Shown in pieces: positions 23,371 through 32,530 of a DNA stretch of 64,000 nucleotides. Source of the DNA: Streptomyces sp. AM 2-1-1 (GTDB lineage: Bacteria; Actinomycetota; Actinomycetes; Streptomycetales; Streptomycetaceae). The DNA lies in contig NZ_CP119147.1 in the NCBI RefSeq assembly GCF_029167645.1, positions 372,001 through 436,000 of the forward strand, given 5' to 3'. Each line of letters starts with the position of its first letter. The first letter of the stretch is position 1. The position numbers and the translations under genes are program-made. A model generated the notes under the pieces. It worked only from the letters and a program-made list of their open reading frames with translations, had not been told where the DNA came from and made no database searches.

Positions 23371-25716
23371 TCAGGCGGCGATGTCGCCGGCCTGGAGCTG
23401 CCAGAGGGATGCGTAGAGCCCGTGCTGGGCGAGGAGTTCGTCGTGGGTGCCTTGCTCGGCGACGATGCCGCGCTGGTCCATGACGTAGATCCGGTCGGCG
23501 TGGCGGACCGTGGAGAGGCGGTGGGCGATGACGACCATCGTCCGGTCTGCCGCGAAGCTGCGCAGCGTGCGCTGGATGGCGGCCTCGGTCTCGTTGTCGA
23601 CGGCGGAGGTGGCCTCGTCGAGGATGACGACCGGTGGGTCCTTGAGGATCGTGCGCGCCAGGGCGATCCGCTGCCGCTGACCGCCCGAGAGCGTGGCGCC
23701 GCGTTCACCGATCAGGGTGTCGTAGCCGTCGGGCAGGGTGGCGACGAAGGCGTGCGCCTCGGCCATGGCGGCGGCCCGGACGACGTCCTCGTGCGAGGCG
23801 CCGAAGCTGCCGTAGCGGATGTTGTCGGCGATGCTGCCGTCGAAGAGGAACGGATCCTGCGCGACGAAGCCGATGGCGTGGCGCAGGTCCTGCCGCCGCA
23901 GGTCGCGGACGTCCTCTCCGTCGAGCAGCACCCTGCCGGACTCCGCGTCCTGGTAGCGCATCAGCAGCTTGGCGATCGTCGTCTTGCCGGAGCCGGTGGC
24001 GCCCACCAGGGCGGTCACCCGGCCGGCCGGGATGGTCAGGGAGAGGTCCTCCAGCGTCGCCGGGCGGCCGGGGTAGGCGAAGGTGACCTTGTCGAGGACG
24101 ATCTCGCCCCGGACCTCGGCGAGTTCGAGCGTCCCGTCGCCGTGGTCGGCCTCGGTGGGCAGGGTGCGCAGGCGCTGGACCCGGTCGTAGGAGGCGAGGG
24201 TGCGCTGGTACTGGTCGGCGATGCCACCGAGCCGGCTCATCCGCATCAGCAGCATCTGGGGCAGACCGATCAACGGGCTGAACACCTCGAAGCGCAGGGT
24301 GCCGTTGAGTACCGAACGGCCGCCGATCAGAAGGGTGCCGGCCATGGACGCGGTGGTGCAGGCCCGGACGGTCTCGGCGTGGCGGATGGTGCTCCGGTCG
24401 GCCTGCCGACTGCTCTCCTGAACAGACTCGCTCAGCTCGTCGACGCGTGCCGCCTCGTACTCCTCGGTGCAGAAGCTCTTGACGGTCGCACTCGCTTCGA
24501 GTGAGTTGATCACCTGGCTGCCCAGTCCGGCCCGACACTCGCCGGTGGCCGCGTAGGTTGCCGCGGCGTTGTCCTGGTGGCGCAGCGAGAGCCACGCGAC
24601 GACCGGAATGGGCAGGAACGCGATCCAGGCGATCTGCGGTGCCAGCAGGAGGAACGCCGGTACCAGGACGGCGAGGCTGGTGCCGAGTTGCAGCACGTCG
24701 TTGGCCGGGCCGGCGAAGAAGGCGCCCAGCTGTCCGACGTCGTTGGTGAGCGTGCCGGTCACCCGACTGGTCCGCTCGCCCTCCAGGTGGCCGAGTTCGA
24801 GGCGCTGGACGTGTCGGTAGGTACGGCTGCGCCAGTCGTGCTCGATGTCCTGGCCGAGTTGGCGCCATTGACGGCTGGAGGCGTAGGAGAGGCCGGCCAC
24901 CGCGGCGCAGGCGGCGGCCACCAGCCCTGCGAGACCCAGGAGTTGGGCTGAGGCCGTGGTCAGGCCGAGGCTGACCAGCGGAGCCGCCTCTCCCTTGATG
25001 AGGACGAGGCCGGTCCATCCGAGGAAGGTGCCGAGCGCCATCTCCGCGGCCTGGCAGGCGACGGACAGGGCGGCGGCCCGGGAGAGGCGGCGGCGGTGCG
25101 GGCCGACGATCTCCACCAGGGGGTGGCGTTCGGCACCCCGCCCGGCGGCTCGCCGGGACGCTTCGACCGTTCCGCGCCAGGCTTTCCGGAGGACGAGCGC
25201 GGTCGCCGCGGCGACCCCGCCGGCGGCCACCAACTGCCTGCTCCGCGCCGACCCCTTGAACAGCGCGATCCCGGCCGTGATCCCTCCGCCGACGGCGAGC
25301 ACCGGGCGCACGACCGGGCCAGGGTCCGCCCGCGGGGCCGGAGCGACGGCGGAGCCGGCCGGCGCGGGACGTCCGGCTCCGGTCATCTTCTCGGCGACCC
25401 GGGTGACGGCTCCGCGGACGATCCGGCCGACGTCCGCCGTGCGGAGCCGGGCGTCGTGCCGGACGAGGACCCCGCCGGTGACCGGATTGGCCCGGGCCTC
25501 GGTGATCCCGGGGATGCGGCGCAGCGCGGCGGCGAGGACGTCGGCCGTCCGGGGTCGTCCGAGCACCAGCTGGACGTCCCAGCGCTGGCGGCCCGGGATG
25601 ACCGAGCGCGGGCTCGCACCCGGTTCCACGGAGCGGAATCCGGCTGCGGCACCCAGTAGGGATGGCATGTGTACGATCACCTGTTTGCGGAGGTCGCGGC
25701 GGGCCGTCCGGAACAC
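23371..25716 (-). CDS. ABC exporter (fused membrane and ATPase domains) with an HMA-like N-terminal extension
   Basis: A 781-residue half-exporter. The six-helix membrane domain spans about residues 205-510. The ATPase domain has Walker A GATGSGKT at 572-579, Q-loop Gln620, signature LSGGQ at 676-680, Walker B VVILDE at 696-701 and switch His732. The first 200 residues are unusual. Residues 45-110 look like a ferredoxin-fold HMA-type domain ([18 protein letters not shown]) without the CxxC metal site, followed by two short hydrophobic segments. The gene lies 104 bp upstream of the NRPS on the same strand, so export of the peptide is the natural inference. The start is uncertain: GTG at 25716 or ATG at 25668 ([10 protein letters not shown]), neither with a strong ribosome binding site. 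Family certain, cargo inferred. Confidence 0.92.
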   Translation of the reverse strand: MFRTARRDLRKQVIVHMPSLLGAAAGFRSVEPGASPRSVIPGRQRWDVQLVLGRPRTADVLAAALRRIPGITEARANPVTGGVLVRHDARLRTADVGRIVRGAVTRVAEKMTGAGRPAPAGSAVAPAPRADPGPVVRPVLAVGGGITAGIALFKGSARSRQLVAAGGVAAATALVLRKAWRGTVEASRRAAGRGAERHPLVEIVGPHRRRLSRAAALSVACQAAEMALGTFLGWTGLVLIKGEAAPLVSLGLTTASAQLLGLAGLVAAACAAVAGLSYASSRQWRQLGQDIEHDWRSRTYRHVQRLELGHLEGERTSRVTGTLTNDVGQLGAFFAGPANDVLQLGTSLAVLVPAFLLLAPQIAWIAFLPIPVVAWLSLRHQDNAAATYAATGECRAGLGSQVINSLEASATVKSFCTEEYEAARVDELSESVQESSRQADRSTIRHAETVRACTTASMAGTLLIGGRSVLNGTLRFEVFSPLIGLPQMLLMRMSRLGGIADQYQRTLASYDRVQRLRTLPTEADHGDGTLELAEVRGEIVLDKVTFAYPGRPATLEDLSLTIPAGRVTALVGATGSGKTTIAKLLMRYQDAESGRVLLDGEDVRDLRRQDLRHAIGFVAQDPFLFDGSIADNIRYGSFGASHEDVVRAAAMAEAHAFVATLPDGYDTLIGERGATLSGGQRQRIALARTILKDPPVVILDEATSAVDNETEAAIQRTLRSFAADRTMVVIAHRLSTVRHADRIYVMDQRGIVAEQGTHDELLAQHGLYASLWQLQAGDIAA

Positions 25717-25846
25717 GACGGCGTACGGCGACGGAACGGGATTCTCTGAGCGGCGGTCTCTGCGGTCGAGCGGCCGCCGCCCGGGCGCACTCCGCCGAGA
25801 CCGGTCGGCGTGCGCGCCTGGCGGCGACCCCGGTTCTTACGGGCCG

Positions 25847-26188
25847 TCAGTGGGCCTTGCCGGCAGCGGAACCGGCGGTGCCACGGATCTTGGGGGTCCT
25901 CGTCTCCCCTTCGGCGGCTCCGTCCTTGGTGCCGCTTCCGGCGGCCCGCTGGCCGACGACGGAGTGCCCCCCGGTGTCACTGGCGGCGATCTGGGCGGCC
26001 ACCACGTCGGCGGCGACTTCGGCGGCGAGGTCGTGGATGTTCTCCCCGGCCTCCTGAGCCGCCTTCCTCACCTCCATCGCGATACCGACGGACGTCCGGA
26101 CGACCCCACTCACCAGCGGCTTGAGCAGGCGCTTGGCGACCGGCGCGACGATGAGGCCGACCAGGAATGGCGGGACTACTGGCAGCAT
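25847..26188 (-). CDS. Small membrane protein, DUF5132-like
   Basis: 113 residues beginning MLPVVPPFLVGLIVAPVAKR, with one N-terminal hydrophobic helix, then an amphipathic charged helix (MEVRKAAQEAGENIHDLAAE) and a polar, disordered tail. ATG at 26188 is chosen because of the GGAG just upstream and because translation further upstream gives no family-like sequence. The layout matches DUF5132 proteins, which as I recall often accompany HMA-domain proteins and P-type ATPases in actinomycetes. Here it lies 130 bp upstream of the HMA-like ABC exporter, which may be the equivalent partner. It is probably the first gene of the exporter-NRPS transcript. Function unknown. Confidence 0.8.
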   Translation of the reverse strand: MLPVVPPFLVGLIVAPVAKRLLKPLVSGVVRTSVGIAMEVRKAAQEAGENIHDLAAEVAADVVAAQIAASDTGGHSVVGQRAAGSGTKDGAAEGETRTPKIRGTAGSAAGKAH

Positions 26189-26485
26189 GATTCTCCATCC
26201 TCTCCACGCATACGTATGACGGGAAACCCACGTGTGGCGAAAGGCCGGAGCAGTGCCCGGCCGTGCGGGTTTCGATCTCGAATGTCCGGGACTCATCTGG
26301 CGAATCGGATTCCCGGACGCCGGAGCGCGCCGTCCGATCCCGCGATCACCGTAGTGGAGTCCCACCCGCCTGGGCCAAGCAGCGCCTTCTCCTTCACTCA
26401 TGCGAGTGCTCATGGCCTTTACGCGTAACCCCCGAGGGGCAGCCCATCCCACATGAATGCAATGCGATAATCCGATCAATATCTC

Positions 26486-26549
26486 TTCTCCGGTTCTCCG
26501 GTTCTCCGGTTCTCCGGTTCTCCGGTTCTCCGGTTCTCCGGTTCTCCGG
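26486..26549. repeat. Tandem array: eight perfect copies of TTCTCCGG
   Basis: Eight uninterrupted, identical 8-bp units fill 64 bp, followed by AAGGAACC. The unit is not a multiple of three and no gene reads through it. It lies about 300 bp upstream of the DUF5132 start and about 335 bp upstream of the transporter lipoprotein start. Confidence 0.97.
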
Positions 26550-26656
26550 AAGGAACCGCATTTCCGGTATCACCGGCCAGGGCCGGCAGGCGCTCCCCCC
26601 TCCCGCCCTCCCGCGCGGGTGGCGAAAGACCCGCGTCACCCCACCGCACCGCGCGA

Positions 26657-26680
26657 CGCCGCTCCTCGCGAGGAGCGGCG
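26657..26680. promoter_or_regulatory. Perfect 24-bp palindrome (CGCCGCTCCTCG and its complement)
   Basis: The two 12-bp arms abut with no spacer, which suits a dimeric operator better than a terminator hairpin. It lies in the divergent intergenic region about 200 bp upstream of the transporter operon. No cognate regulator gene is adjacent. Confidence 0.5.
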
Positions 26681-26714
26681 CGGCGGTCGGCTCCTGCCGC
26701 CCCGCCCGACCGGC

Positions 26715-26737
26715 GGGCACGACGGGCCGTCGTGCCC
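26715..26737. promoter_or_regulatory. 23-bp inverted repeat (GGGCACGACGG, one-base centre)
   Basis: Arms of 11 bp surround a single central base, only 35 bp from the neighbouring 24-bp palindrome. It could be an operator or a cruciform-forming element. The function is not shown by the sequence. Confidence 0.45.
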
Positions 26738-26882
26738 CTCGTACGGGTGAATCAGATTCGGTCGCCCCGCCACCCCCGACGGCTCACGGCCCCGTCACCG
26801 GACGGATCCGCGCATTCGAACGTGCCTACCACACAGGCCAGTTGCGTCATCAGAGCCCATGGCGCGGTGTCACCATGAGGCC

Positions 26883-28466
26883 ATGCGCCGACGTACCCCG
26901 CCGATCGCCCTGGCGGCCGCACTCACCGCCTCGGCCGTCGCGCTGGGCGGTTGCGGCGGGAGCACCACCTCCTCGACCACCACCCCACCGGTGATCCGCG
27001 GCACCGTCCGGATCGCCCAGGCCGGCGAGACGCCGAGCTTCGACCCGTACTCCGCCTTCGGTTCCTCCCAGGCCCACTTCGCCTACGACTCCCTGGTCAA
27101 CCTCGCCCCCGGCGGCGCGCTCGTCTCCGGCCTGGCCTCCTCCTGGCGGGCGACGGCCACCACCGCCACCTTCACCCTCCGCCCGGGCATCACCTGCTCC
27201 GACGGCACCGCGCTCACCGCGACGGCGGTGGCCCGGGCTCTCACCTACGCGGGCGACCCCGCCCACCAGTTGGCCGGTGCCCAGACCGTCCTGCCGAACG
27301 TCCCCTTCGAGGCGAGCGCCGACGACGGCACCGGCACGGTGTCGACGACCGCCGCCGCCCCCTTCCCGTTCCTCGTCCGCACCATCGGCCGGCTGCCGAT
27401 CGTCTGCCCCGCCGGTCTCGGCCGGCCCGGTTCCCTGGACCGCGCCACCCACGGCACCGGCCCGTACGTGCTCACCCGCTACACCCCCGGGGGGCCGTAC
27501 GAGTTCGCCGTGCGCGACGACTACTCCTGGGGGCCCGCCGGAGCGACGACCAGGGCACCCGGTCTTCCCGCGCGCATCGTCCTCTCGGTGGTGCCCCAGG
27601 CGTCCACGGCGGCGAACCTGCTGCTCACCGGGGGCGTCGACATCGCGGGCGTGAGCGGGCCGGACCGCGCCCGGCTCACCGGACGCGGCCTGTCCACCGC
27701 CGACGTGGCGACCGTGGTCGGGCTGACCTTCTTCAACCACCGCCCCGGACGGGCGCTCTCCGACCGGGCGCTCCGCCGCGCCCTGGTCTCCGCCCTCGAC
27801 CGCCGGGGTCTCGCCAACGTCGCCGTCGGCGGCACCGGTGAACCCGCCACCGATTTCGGTGCCGAGGGCTCCGTCTGCCACGCCGACCTCGCCGACACCC
27901 ACCTGCCGGCGCAGAACGCCGCCGAGGCCCTGCGCACCGCCGGCTGGACCCGCTCCGCGGCCGGCCCCCTCACCAAGGGCGGCCGGCCGCTCCGGCTCCG
28001 CCTGATCACCAGCCCGGACCTCGGCCCGACCCTGGTCCCCGTCGCCGAACTCATGGCCCGCGAGTGGACGGCGCTCGGCGCCGAGGTCGACCTGGTCGCC
28101 GAGAGCCTGCCGGCTCTCGTCAACGCCATGTACCAGAGCGCCGACTTCGACGTGGTGGTCGGCAGCACACCGGGGTTCGCGCTCCCGGTGGGCTTCATCC
28201 CCTTCTTCTCCGGTCCGGCCCCCGCCCGGGGCCTCAACTTCGCGGGCGTGACCAATCCCGAGTACGACGCCCTGGTCGCCCGGGCCCTCGGGGAGACCGA
28301 CACGGCGGGGTGCGCCACCTGGAACCGGGCGGCCGCCGCGCTCTTCCGCTCGGCCGACGCGCTGCCGATCGCCCAGGGCCGAACCAGCGTGTACGGCTAC
28401 CGCACCACCTTCGCCACCACCTTCGGCGGACTGCTCGTTCCCACCAGCATCCGCCTCCACCAGTGA
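26883..28466 (+). CDS. Peptide-type ABC transporter substrate-binding lipoprotein (SBP family 5)
   Basis: 527 residues. An N-terminal lipoprotein signal (MRRRTPPIALAAALTASAVALGG before Cys, lipobox ALGGC) is followed by a family 5 solute-binding fold: TVRIAQAGETPSFDPYSAF near the start, a repeated lobe pattern, and GTGPYVLTRYTPGG in the middle. This family binds di- or oligopeptides, nickel chelates or opines outside the membrane. ATG at 26883 is preferred over 26859 because it gives a proper signal peptide. It is the first gene of a four-gene import operon with both permeases and both ATPases. The ligand cannot be predicted. Note that the opposite strand is also open, a high-GC artefact. Confidence 0.92.
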   Translation: MRRRTPPIALAAALTASAVALGGCGGSTTSSTTTPPVIRGTVRIAQAGETPSFDPYSAFGSSQAHFAYDSLVNLAPGGALVSGLASSWRATATTATFTLRPGITCSDGTALTATAVARALTYAGDPAHQLAGAQTVLPNVPFEASADDGTGTVSTTAAAPFPFLVRTIGRLPIVCPAGLGRPGSLDRATHGTGPYVLTRYTPGGPYEFAVRDDYSWGPAGATTRAPGLPARIVLSVVPQASTAANLLLTGGVDIAGVSGPDRARLTGRGLSTADVATVVGLTFFNHRPGRALSDRALRRALVSALDRRGLANVAVGGTGEPATDFGAEGSVCHADLADTHLPAQNAAEALRTAGWTRSAAGPLTKGGRPLRLRLITSPDLGPTLVPVAELMAREWTALGAEVDLVAESLPALVNAMYQSADFDVVVGSTPGFALPVGFIPFFSGPAPARGLNFAGVTNPEYDALVARALGETDTAGCATWNRAAAALFRSADALPIAQGRTSVYGYRTTFATTFGGLLVPTSIRLHQ

Positions 28467-28483
28467 CCGACCCGGGGCCCACC

Positions 28484-29452
28484 ATGTCCGTACCCCAGCT
28501 ACTGCGGCACCCCTGGACCGTGTTCCTCGGCCGCCGCACTGTCCGGCTGCTCCTCTCCCTGGGGGTGGTGGTCACCGCGTCCTTCGCGATGGTCCGCCTC
28601 ATCCCCGGCGATCCGGTCCGGGCCGCGCTCGGCGTCGACGCCGCTCCCGGGCTGGTGGCCGCCCGCAGGCACGCACTCGGGCTCGACGCCCCCTTCGTGT
28701 CCCAGTACCGCCACTACCTCGGCGGCCTCCTCCACGGTGACCTCGGTTCCTCGCTGGTCACCGGGGCGCCCGTCGCGGAGCTGGTCCGCACCCGCTTGCC
28801 GGCCACCCTGGAGATCGCCGTCCTCGCCTTCCTGGTCACCCTCGCCATCGCCCTGCCCGGCGGTCTCCTGGCCGCCGTGGGCACCCGCGACGGCCGCCGC
28901 CCGCGCACCGAGCTGGTCTTCACCGCGGTCACCGCCGGTCTGACCGGAGTGCCGGACTTCGTCCTGGCCGCCGGACTGACCGCGCTGCTGGCCGTCGGAC
29001 TCCACCTGCTCCCGGTGGCGGGTGCGGCGGGCGCCGCGTCGTTCGTCCTGCCCGTCCTGGCGCTCGCCCTCGCCCCCACCGCCGTGCTGCTGCGCATCGT
29101 CCGGGTGGAGGCGCTGAAGGTACTGGACGAGGACTATCTGCGCACCGCCCGGAGCAAACGGCTCTCTCCGGCTCGCCGTTACCTCCGGCACACGGCACCG
29201 AACATGGCGTCCGCCGCGCTGACCGTCGCCGGGAGTCTGCTGCCGGGTCTGATCGCCGGCACCGTGCTGGTCGAGAAGGTCTTCGCCTGGCCGGGCATCG
29301 GCTCCGCCATGGCGCAGTCCGTGGTCGCACAGGACTATCCGGTGGTCCAGGCCATGGTCCTGGTGCTGGGCACGGCCGTGCTGCTGGCGGGGCTCCTGGT
29401 GGACGTGCTGCTCGCCCTGCTCGATCCCCGCTCGGCGATCCGGGAGATGTGA
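28484..29452 (+). CDS. Peptide ABC transporter permease, DppB/OppB type
   Basis: 322 residues with about six membrane helices. The N-terminus MVRLIPGDPVRAALG and the helix-loop LPATLEIAVLAFLV are typical of DppB. The permease EAA-like loop occurs around residues 200-230 (LKVLDEDYLRTARSKR), and EKVFAWPGIGSAMAQ is the usual C-terminal signature. The start could be ATG at 28484 or the in-frame GTG at 28463, which overlaps the previous stop as GTGA. The latter would mean translational coupling. It pairs with the permease half of the next protein. Confidence 0.92.
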   Translation: MSVPQLLRHPWTVFLGRRTVRLLLSLGVVVTASFAMVRLIPGDPVRAALGVDAAPGLVAARRHALGLDAPFVSQYRHYLGGLLHGDLGSSLVTGAPVAELVRTRLPATLEIAVLAFLVTLAIALPGGLLAAVGTRDGRRPRTELVFTAVTAGLTGVPDFVLAAGLTALLAVGLHLLPVAGAAGAASFVLPVLALALAPTAVLLRIVRVEALKVLDEDYLRTARSKRLSPARRYLRHTAPNMASAALTVAGSLLPGLIAGTVLVEKVFAWPGIGSAMAQSVVAQDYPVVQAMVLVLGTAVLLAGLLVDVLLALLDPRSAIREM

Positions 29453-29454
29453 CC

Positions 29455-31317
29455 ATGCGCCCTCCGTCCGGACGTTCCCGCTCTCCCCTGGCCTGGGCCA
29501 CCGCGGTCATGCTGGCGTCGCTCGTCGCGCTCGCGCTGGCCGGCCCGCCGGTGTGGGGTGCGGCAGCAGACCGGCCCGACCTCTCCGCCGTGCTCCAAGG
29601 CCCCTCGGCGGCGCACCCGTTCGGCACGGACAGCCTCGGCCGGGACCTGCTCGCCCGCATTCTGACGGCCGCGCGCCCTTCCCTGCTGCTCGCGCTCGCG
29701 GCGGTGCTGCTCGGCGCGACCGCGGGAATCCTCCTCGGGGCGTGCACCGCTGTCCTCGGCCGGCGCGGCCGCCGGCTGACCGGCGGGCTGATCAACCTGC
29801 TGCTCGCCTTCCCGGCGCTCCTCGTCGCGATGTTCCTGGCGGTCGTGTTCGGCGCGGGCGCCACCGGAGCGGTGCTGGCGCTCGCGGCGGCGGCCGTCCC
29901 CGGGTTCGCCCGGCTCGCCCAGACCCTCGCCGCAGGCGTCGCGGGCACCGATCACCTGGCCGCGGCCAGAGTCCTCGGCCTGCGCCGCCACCGCCTGCTG
30001 TGGCGGCACGTCCTGCCCAACATCGCGGAGCCGCTGCTCCTCGCCGTCACCACGGCGGGTGGCACCGCCCTGGTCGCACTCTCCGGGCTCAGCTTCCTGG
30101 GCCTGGGCGTCCAGGCACCCGGTTACGACTGGGGACAGTTGCTCAGCCAGGGACTCGACCGGATCTACGCCGAGCCGGTGCCCGCGCTCGCCCCGGGCCT
30201 GGCCGTCCTCTACGCGGCGCTGACCTTCCAGTTCCTCGGAGAGGTCCTGGCCACCCACGTCGCACGGCGCGCACCGGTGGCGCGCGGACCCGCACCGGTA
30301 CTCGCTCCGAGCGGCCCCGCGGAGGACGGGCTGGTCCTCCAGGTGGAAGACCTCACCGTCGAACTCCCCACTGCCGGCGGCACGATCCGGCCGGTGCGGG
30401 GGGTGTGCCTCTCGCTGCGGCCGGGCGAGATCGTCGGCCTCGTCGGCGAGTCCGGGTCCGGGAAGTCGCTCACCGCGCTCGCCGTCGCCGACCTGCTCCC
30501 GTACGGCGCCCGGACATCGAGGCGCACTCTGCGTCTCCACGGGGAGGACCTCTCCGCCCTGACGCCGAAGGAGCGGGACCGGCGCCTGGCGACGGGTCTG
30601 TCGATGATCTTCCAGAACCCGGCCTCGGCGCTCAACCCGTCCCTGCGCATCGCCACCCAGCTCACCGAGGCCGTCCGGGCCCACCGGGGTGCGAGCCGCA
30701 CGAGCGCCGCGGCGGAGGCGGCCGACGCCCTTCGACGGGTGGCCCTGGCCCCGGCACTGATGCGTGCGCGCCCTCATCAGCTCTCGGGCGGTCAGCGCCA
30801 GCGGGTGATGATCGCCTCGGGGCTGATGGTGCGGCCGGGACTGGTCATCGCCGACGAACCGACCACCGCGCTCGACGTCACCGTGCAGCGCCAGATCACC
30901 CGGCTGCTCACCGACCTCCGGAGGGACACCTCCGCGGCGATCCTCTTCATCAGCCACGACGTCGCGCTCGTGGGCGAGTTCTGCGACCGGATCCTGGTGA
31001 TGTACGCGGGCACCGTCGTCGAGGGGCTGCCCGTCGACCGCCTCGCAGACGGGGCCCGGCATCCCTACACGCGGGCCCTGATCGCCTCGGTACCGGACCT
31101 CGGCGCCGACCGGGACCGACCGCTGCCGACGATCGAGGGATCACCGCCCGATCCGCTCGCACCCGAGGCGGGGTGCCCGTTCGCGCCCCGTTGCGCGCGG
31201 CGCCAGGACCGCTGCGCCGAGCAGGCTCCCCCGCTGGAGGAACTCGATGCCGACCACCGGGTCGCCTGCTGGTATCCGGTTCCGGCGGCGACCCCGGAGG
31301 CGGTGACCGCGTCATGA
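29455..31317 (+). CDS. Fused DppC-type permease and DppD-type ATPase
   Basis: 620 residues in two parts. Residues 1-280 are a DppC permease (AHPFGTDSLGRDLLARIL, then GVAGTDHLAAARVLGLRRHR and LSFLGLGVQAPGYDWG). Residues 295-620 are an oligopeptide ATPase with Walker A GESGSGKS, signature LSGGQRQRV, Walker B VIADEPTTALD and the C-terminal oligopeptide-transporter extension (HPYTRALIASVPD, CPFAPRCARR). ATG at 29455 is chosen because GGAG sits 8 bases upstream; a GTG at 29449 overlaps the previous stop. Fusion of these two subunits is a variation seen in actinomycetes. The next gene overlaps by ATGA. Confidence 0.93.
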   Translation: MRPPSGRSRSPLAWATAVMLASLVALALAGPPVWGAAADRPDLSAVLQGPSAAHPFGTDSLGRDLLARILTAARPSLLLALAAVLLGATAGILLGACTAVLGRRGRRLTGGLINLLLAFPALLVAMFLAVVFGAGATGAVLALAAAAVPGFARLAQTLAAGVAGTDHLAAARVLGLRRHRLLWRHVLPNIAEPLLLAVTTAGGTALVALSGLSFLGLGVQAPGYDWGQLLSQGLDRIYAEPVPALAPGLAVLYAALTFQFLGEVLATHVARRAPVARGPAPVLAPSGPAEDGLVLQVEDLTVELPTAGGTIRPVRGVCLSLRPGEIVGLVGESGSGKSLTALAVADLLPYGARTSRRTLRLHGEDLSALTPKERDRRLATGLSMIFQNPASALNPSLRIATQLTEAVRAHRGASRTSAAAEAADALRRVALAPALMRARPHQLSGGQRQRVMIASGLMVRPGLVIADEPTTALDVTVQRQITRLLTDLRRDTSAAILFISHDVALVGEFCDRILVMYAGTVVEGLPVDRLADGARHPYTRALIASVPDLGADRDRPLPTIEGSPPDPLAPEAGCPFAPRCARRQDRCAEQAPPLEELDADHRVACWYPVPAATPEAVTAS

Positions 31318-32105
31318 CCACCCTCCAGGTCGTCGATCTCACCGTCCGCCACCCCGGCCGCCGTGACGCCCCCGCCGCCGTGGACGGTGTCTCGCTGGAG
31401 ATCCCGTCGGGAACCACCCTCGGTCTCGTGGGGGAATCGGGCTCCGGGAAGTCCAGCCTGGCCGGCGCGATCGTCGGCCTCGTGCCCGTGCACGCCGGCC
31501 GGGTCCTGATCGACGGCCGCGAGGTCCGCACCCGCACCGTCCACGACCGGCGCCGGCTCGGCCGCCAAGTCCAGGTCGTCCTCCAGGACCCGGACACCGC
31601 GCTCGATCCCCGGATGACGGTCCGCCAGACCCTCGTGGAGGCCGCCACGGTCTTCCGACGGCTCGACCGCGCCGCCCGCCCCGGGCGCGTCACCGAACTG
31701 CTCGGACTCGTCGGCCTCGATCCGCGGCTCGCCGATCGCCTGCCGCGGCAACTCTCCGGCGGCCAGCGCCAGCGCGTCGCCCTGGCCCGCTCGCTCTGCG
31801 TCGAGCCCGGCCTGCTGATCGCCGACGAGATCACCTCGGCGCTCGACGTCTCCGTGCAGGCGTCCGTCCTCAACACCATCCGTGAACTCCGGCGACAGCT
31901 CGGACTCTCCATGCTGTTCATCGGCCACAACCTGCCGGCGGTCTGTCACGTGTCGGACGTCGTGGCGGTCATGCGGCACGGCAGGATCGTCGAGATCGCC
32001 CCCACCGCGACGATCCTGCGCGCCCCGAACCATCCCTACACCCGGACGCTGCTCGCCTCCGTTCCCTCGCTGCGCGCCTCCCTCCCCGGGCAGAGGTCGT
32101 CGTGA
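31314..32105 (+). CDS. Peptide ABC transporter ATPase, DppF/OppF type
   Basis: 263 residues. Walker A GESGSGKSS near residue 40, signature [15 protein letters not shown], Walker B LLIADEITSALD and switch region FIGHNL are all present. In the D-loop/H-region the usual SHD is GHN, as in many DppF subunits. The C-terminal HPYTRTLLASVPS is the family end. The ATG overlaps the preceding stop (ATGA), so the two ATPases are translationally coupled and should form the heterodimer of this importer. It is the last gene of the operon. Confidence 0.93.
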   Translation: MTTLQVVDLTVRHPGRRDAPAAVDGVSLEIPSGTTLGLVGESGSGKSSLAGAIVGLVPVHAGRVLIDGREVRTRTVHDRRRLGRQVQVVLQDPDTALDPRMTVRQTLVEAATVFRRLDRAARPGRVTELLGLVGLDPRLADRLPRQLSGGQRQRVALARSLCVEPGLLIADEITSALDVSVQASVLNTIRELRRQLGLSMLFIGHNLPAVCHVSDVVAVMRHGRIVEIAPTATILRAPNHPYTRTLLASVPSLRASLPGQRSS

Positions 32106-32530
32106 TCCTCGGCATCCGGAGGCGGTGCCCTTCTGAACACGGGCGACCGTCGCCGCCGCCCACCCGTCCGATGCGAATCGCCGGCCAGGGGGCGGCCGAC
32201 TCGTCGGCGGGCACGAGGGAGTCCCCCTTCCCGCAATTCCGGCCGAATGCCCGACCGGCCGGGAAGCGGTCCACCGGCAAGGGCGGGGCCCGCGGCGGAT
32301 GCGCTCGGGAAACACCCCGTGAATTCCCACGAACAACCGTCAAGCGGCCAACCACCGCATCACGCAATCGAATTACAACGTGATCCGACGAGCTGATCAC
32401 CGTGAGACGATGCAGCGGCTTCGCAATTCCATGACCCGGCACCGCGATGCCACGGACGACCGGCGGAGAAAGGACGGAACATGGGAACTCTTCGAGGAAC
32501 ACCGATGCCCCCCGGACGGAGCGCCGTGAC
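32106..32530. other. 425-bp intergenic region, promoter of the KAS III gene
   Basis: The first half is GC-rich and without clear structure. Bases 32320-32400 are AT-richer than their surroundings and hold an inverted repeat ATCACG (32359-32364) / CGTGAT (32379-32384), a plausible operator for the KAS III promoter. No coding sequence is supported. Confidence 0.5.

Larger units (their letters stand above)
26189..26882. other. 694-bp divergent intergenic region with tandem array and palindromes
   Basis: It separates the minus-strand DUF5132/exporter/NRPS unit from the plus-strand peptide transporter operon and must carry both promoters. It contains an 8-bp tandem array (26486-26549), a perfect 24-bp palindrome (26657-26680) and a 23-bp near-palindrome (26715-26737). 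The stretch around 26450-26490 is locally AT-rich for this genome. I see no convincing coding sequence. Confidence 0.75.

Noticed and set aside
26850..28460. 536-codon frame antisense to the substrate-binding protein gene
   Set aside because: Low-complexity Gly/Ala/Arg sequence with no family features; the plus strand has a lipobox and the SBP fold.
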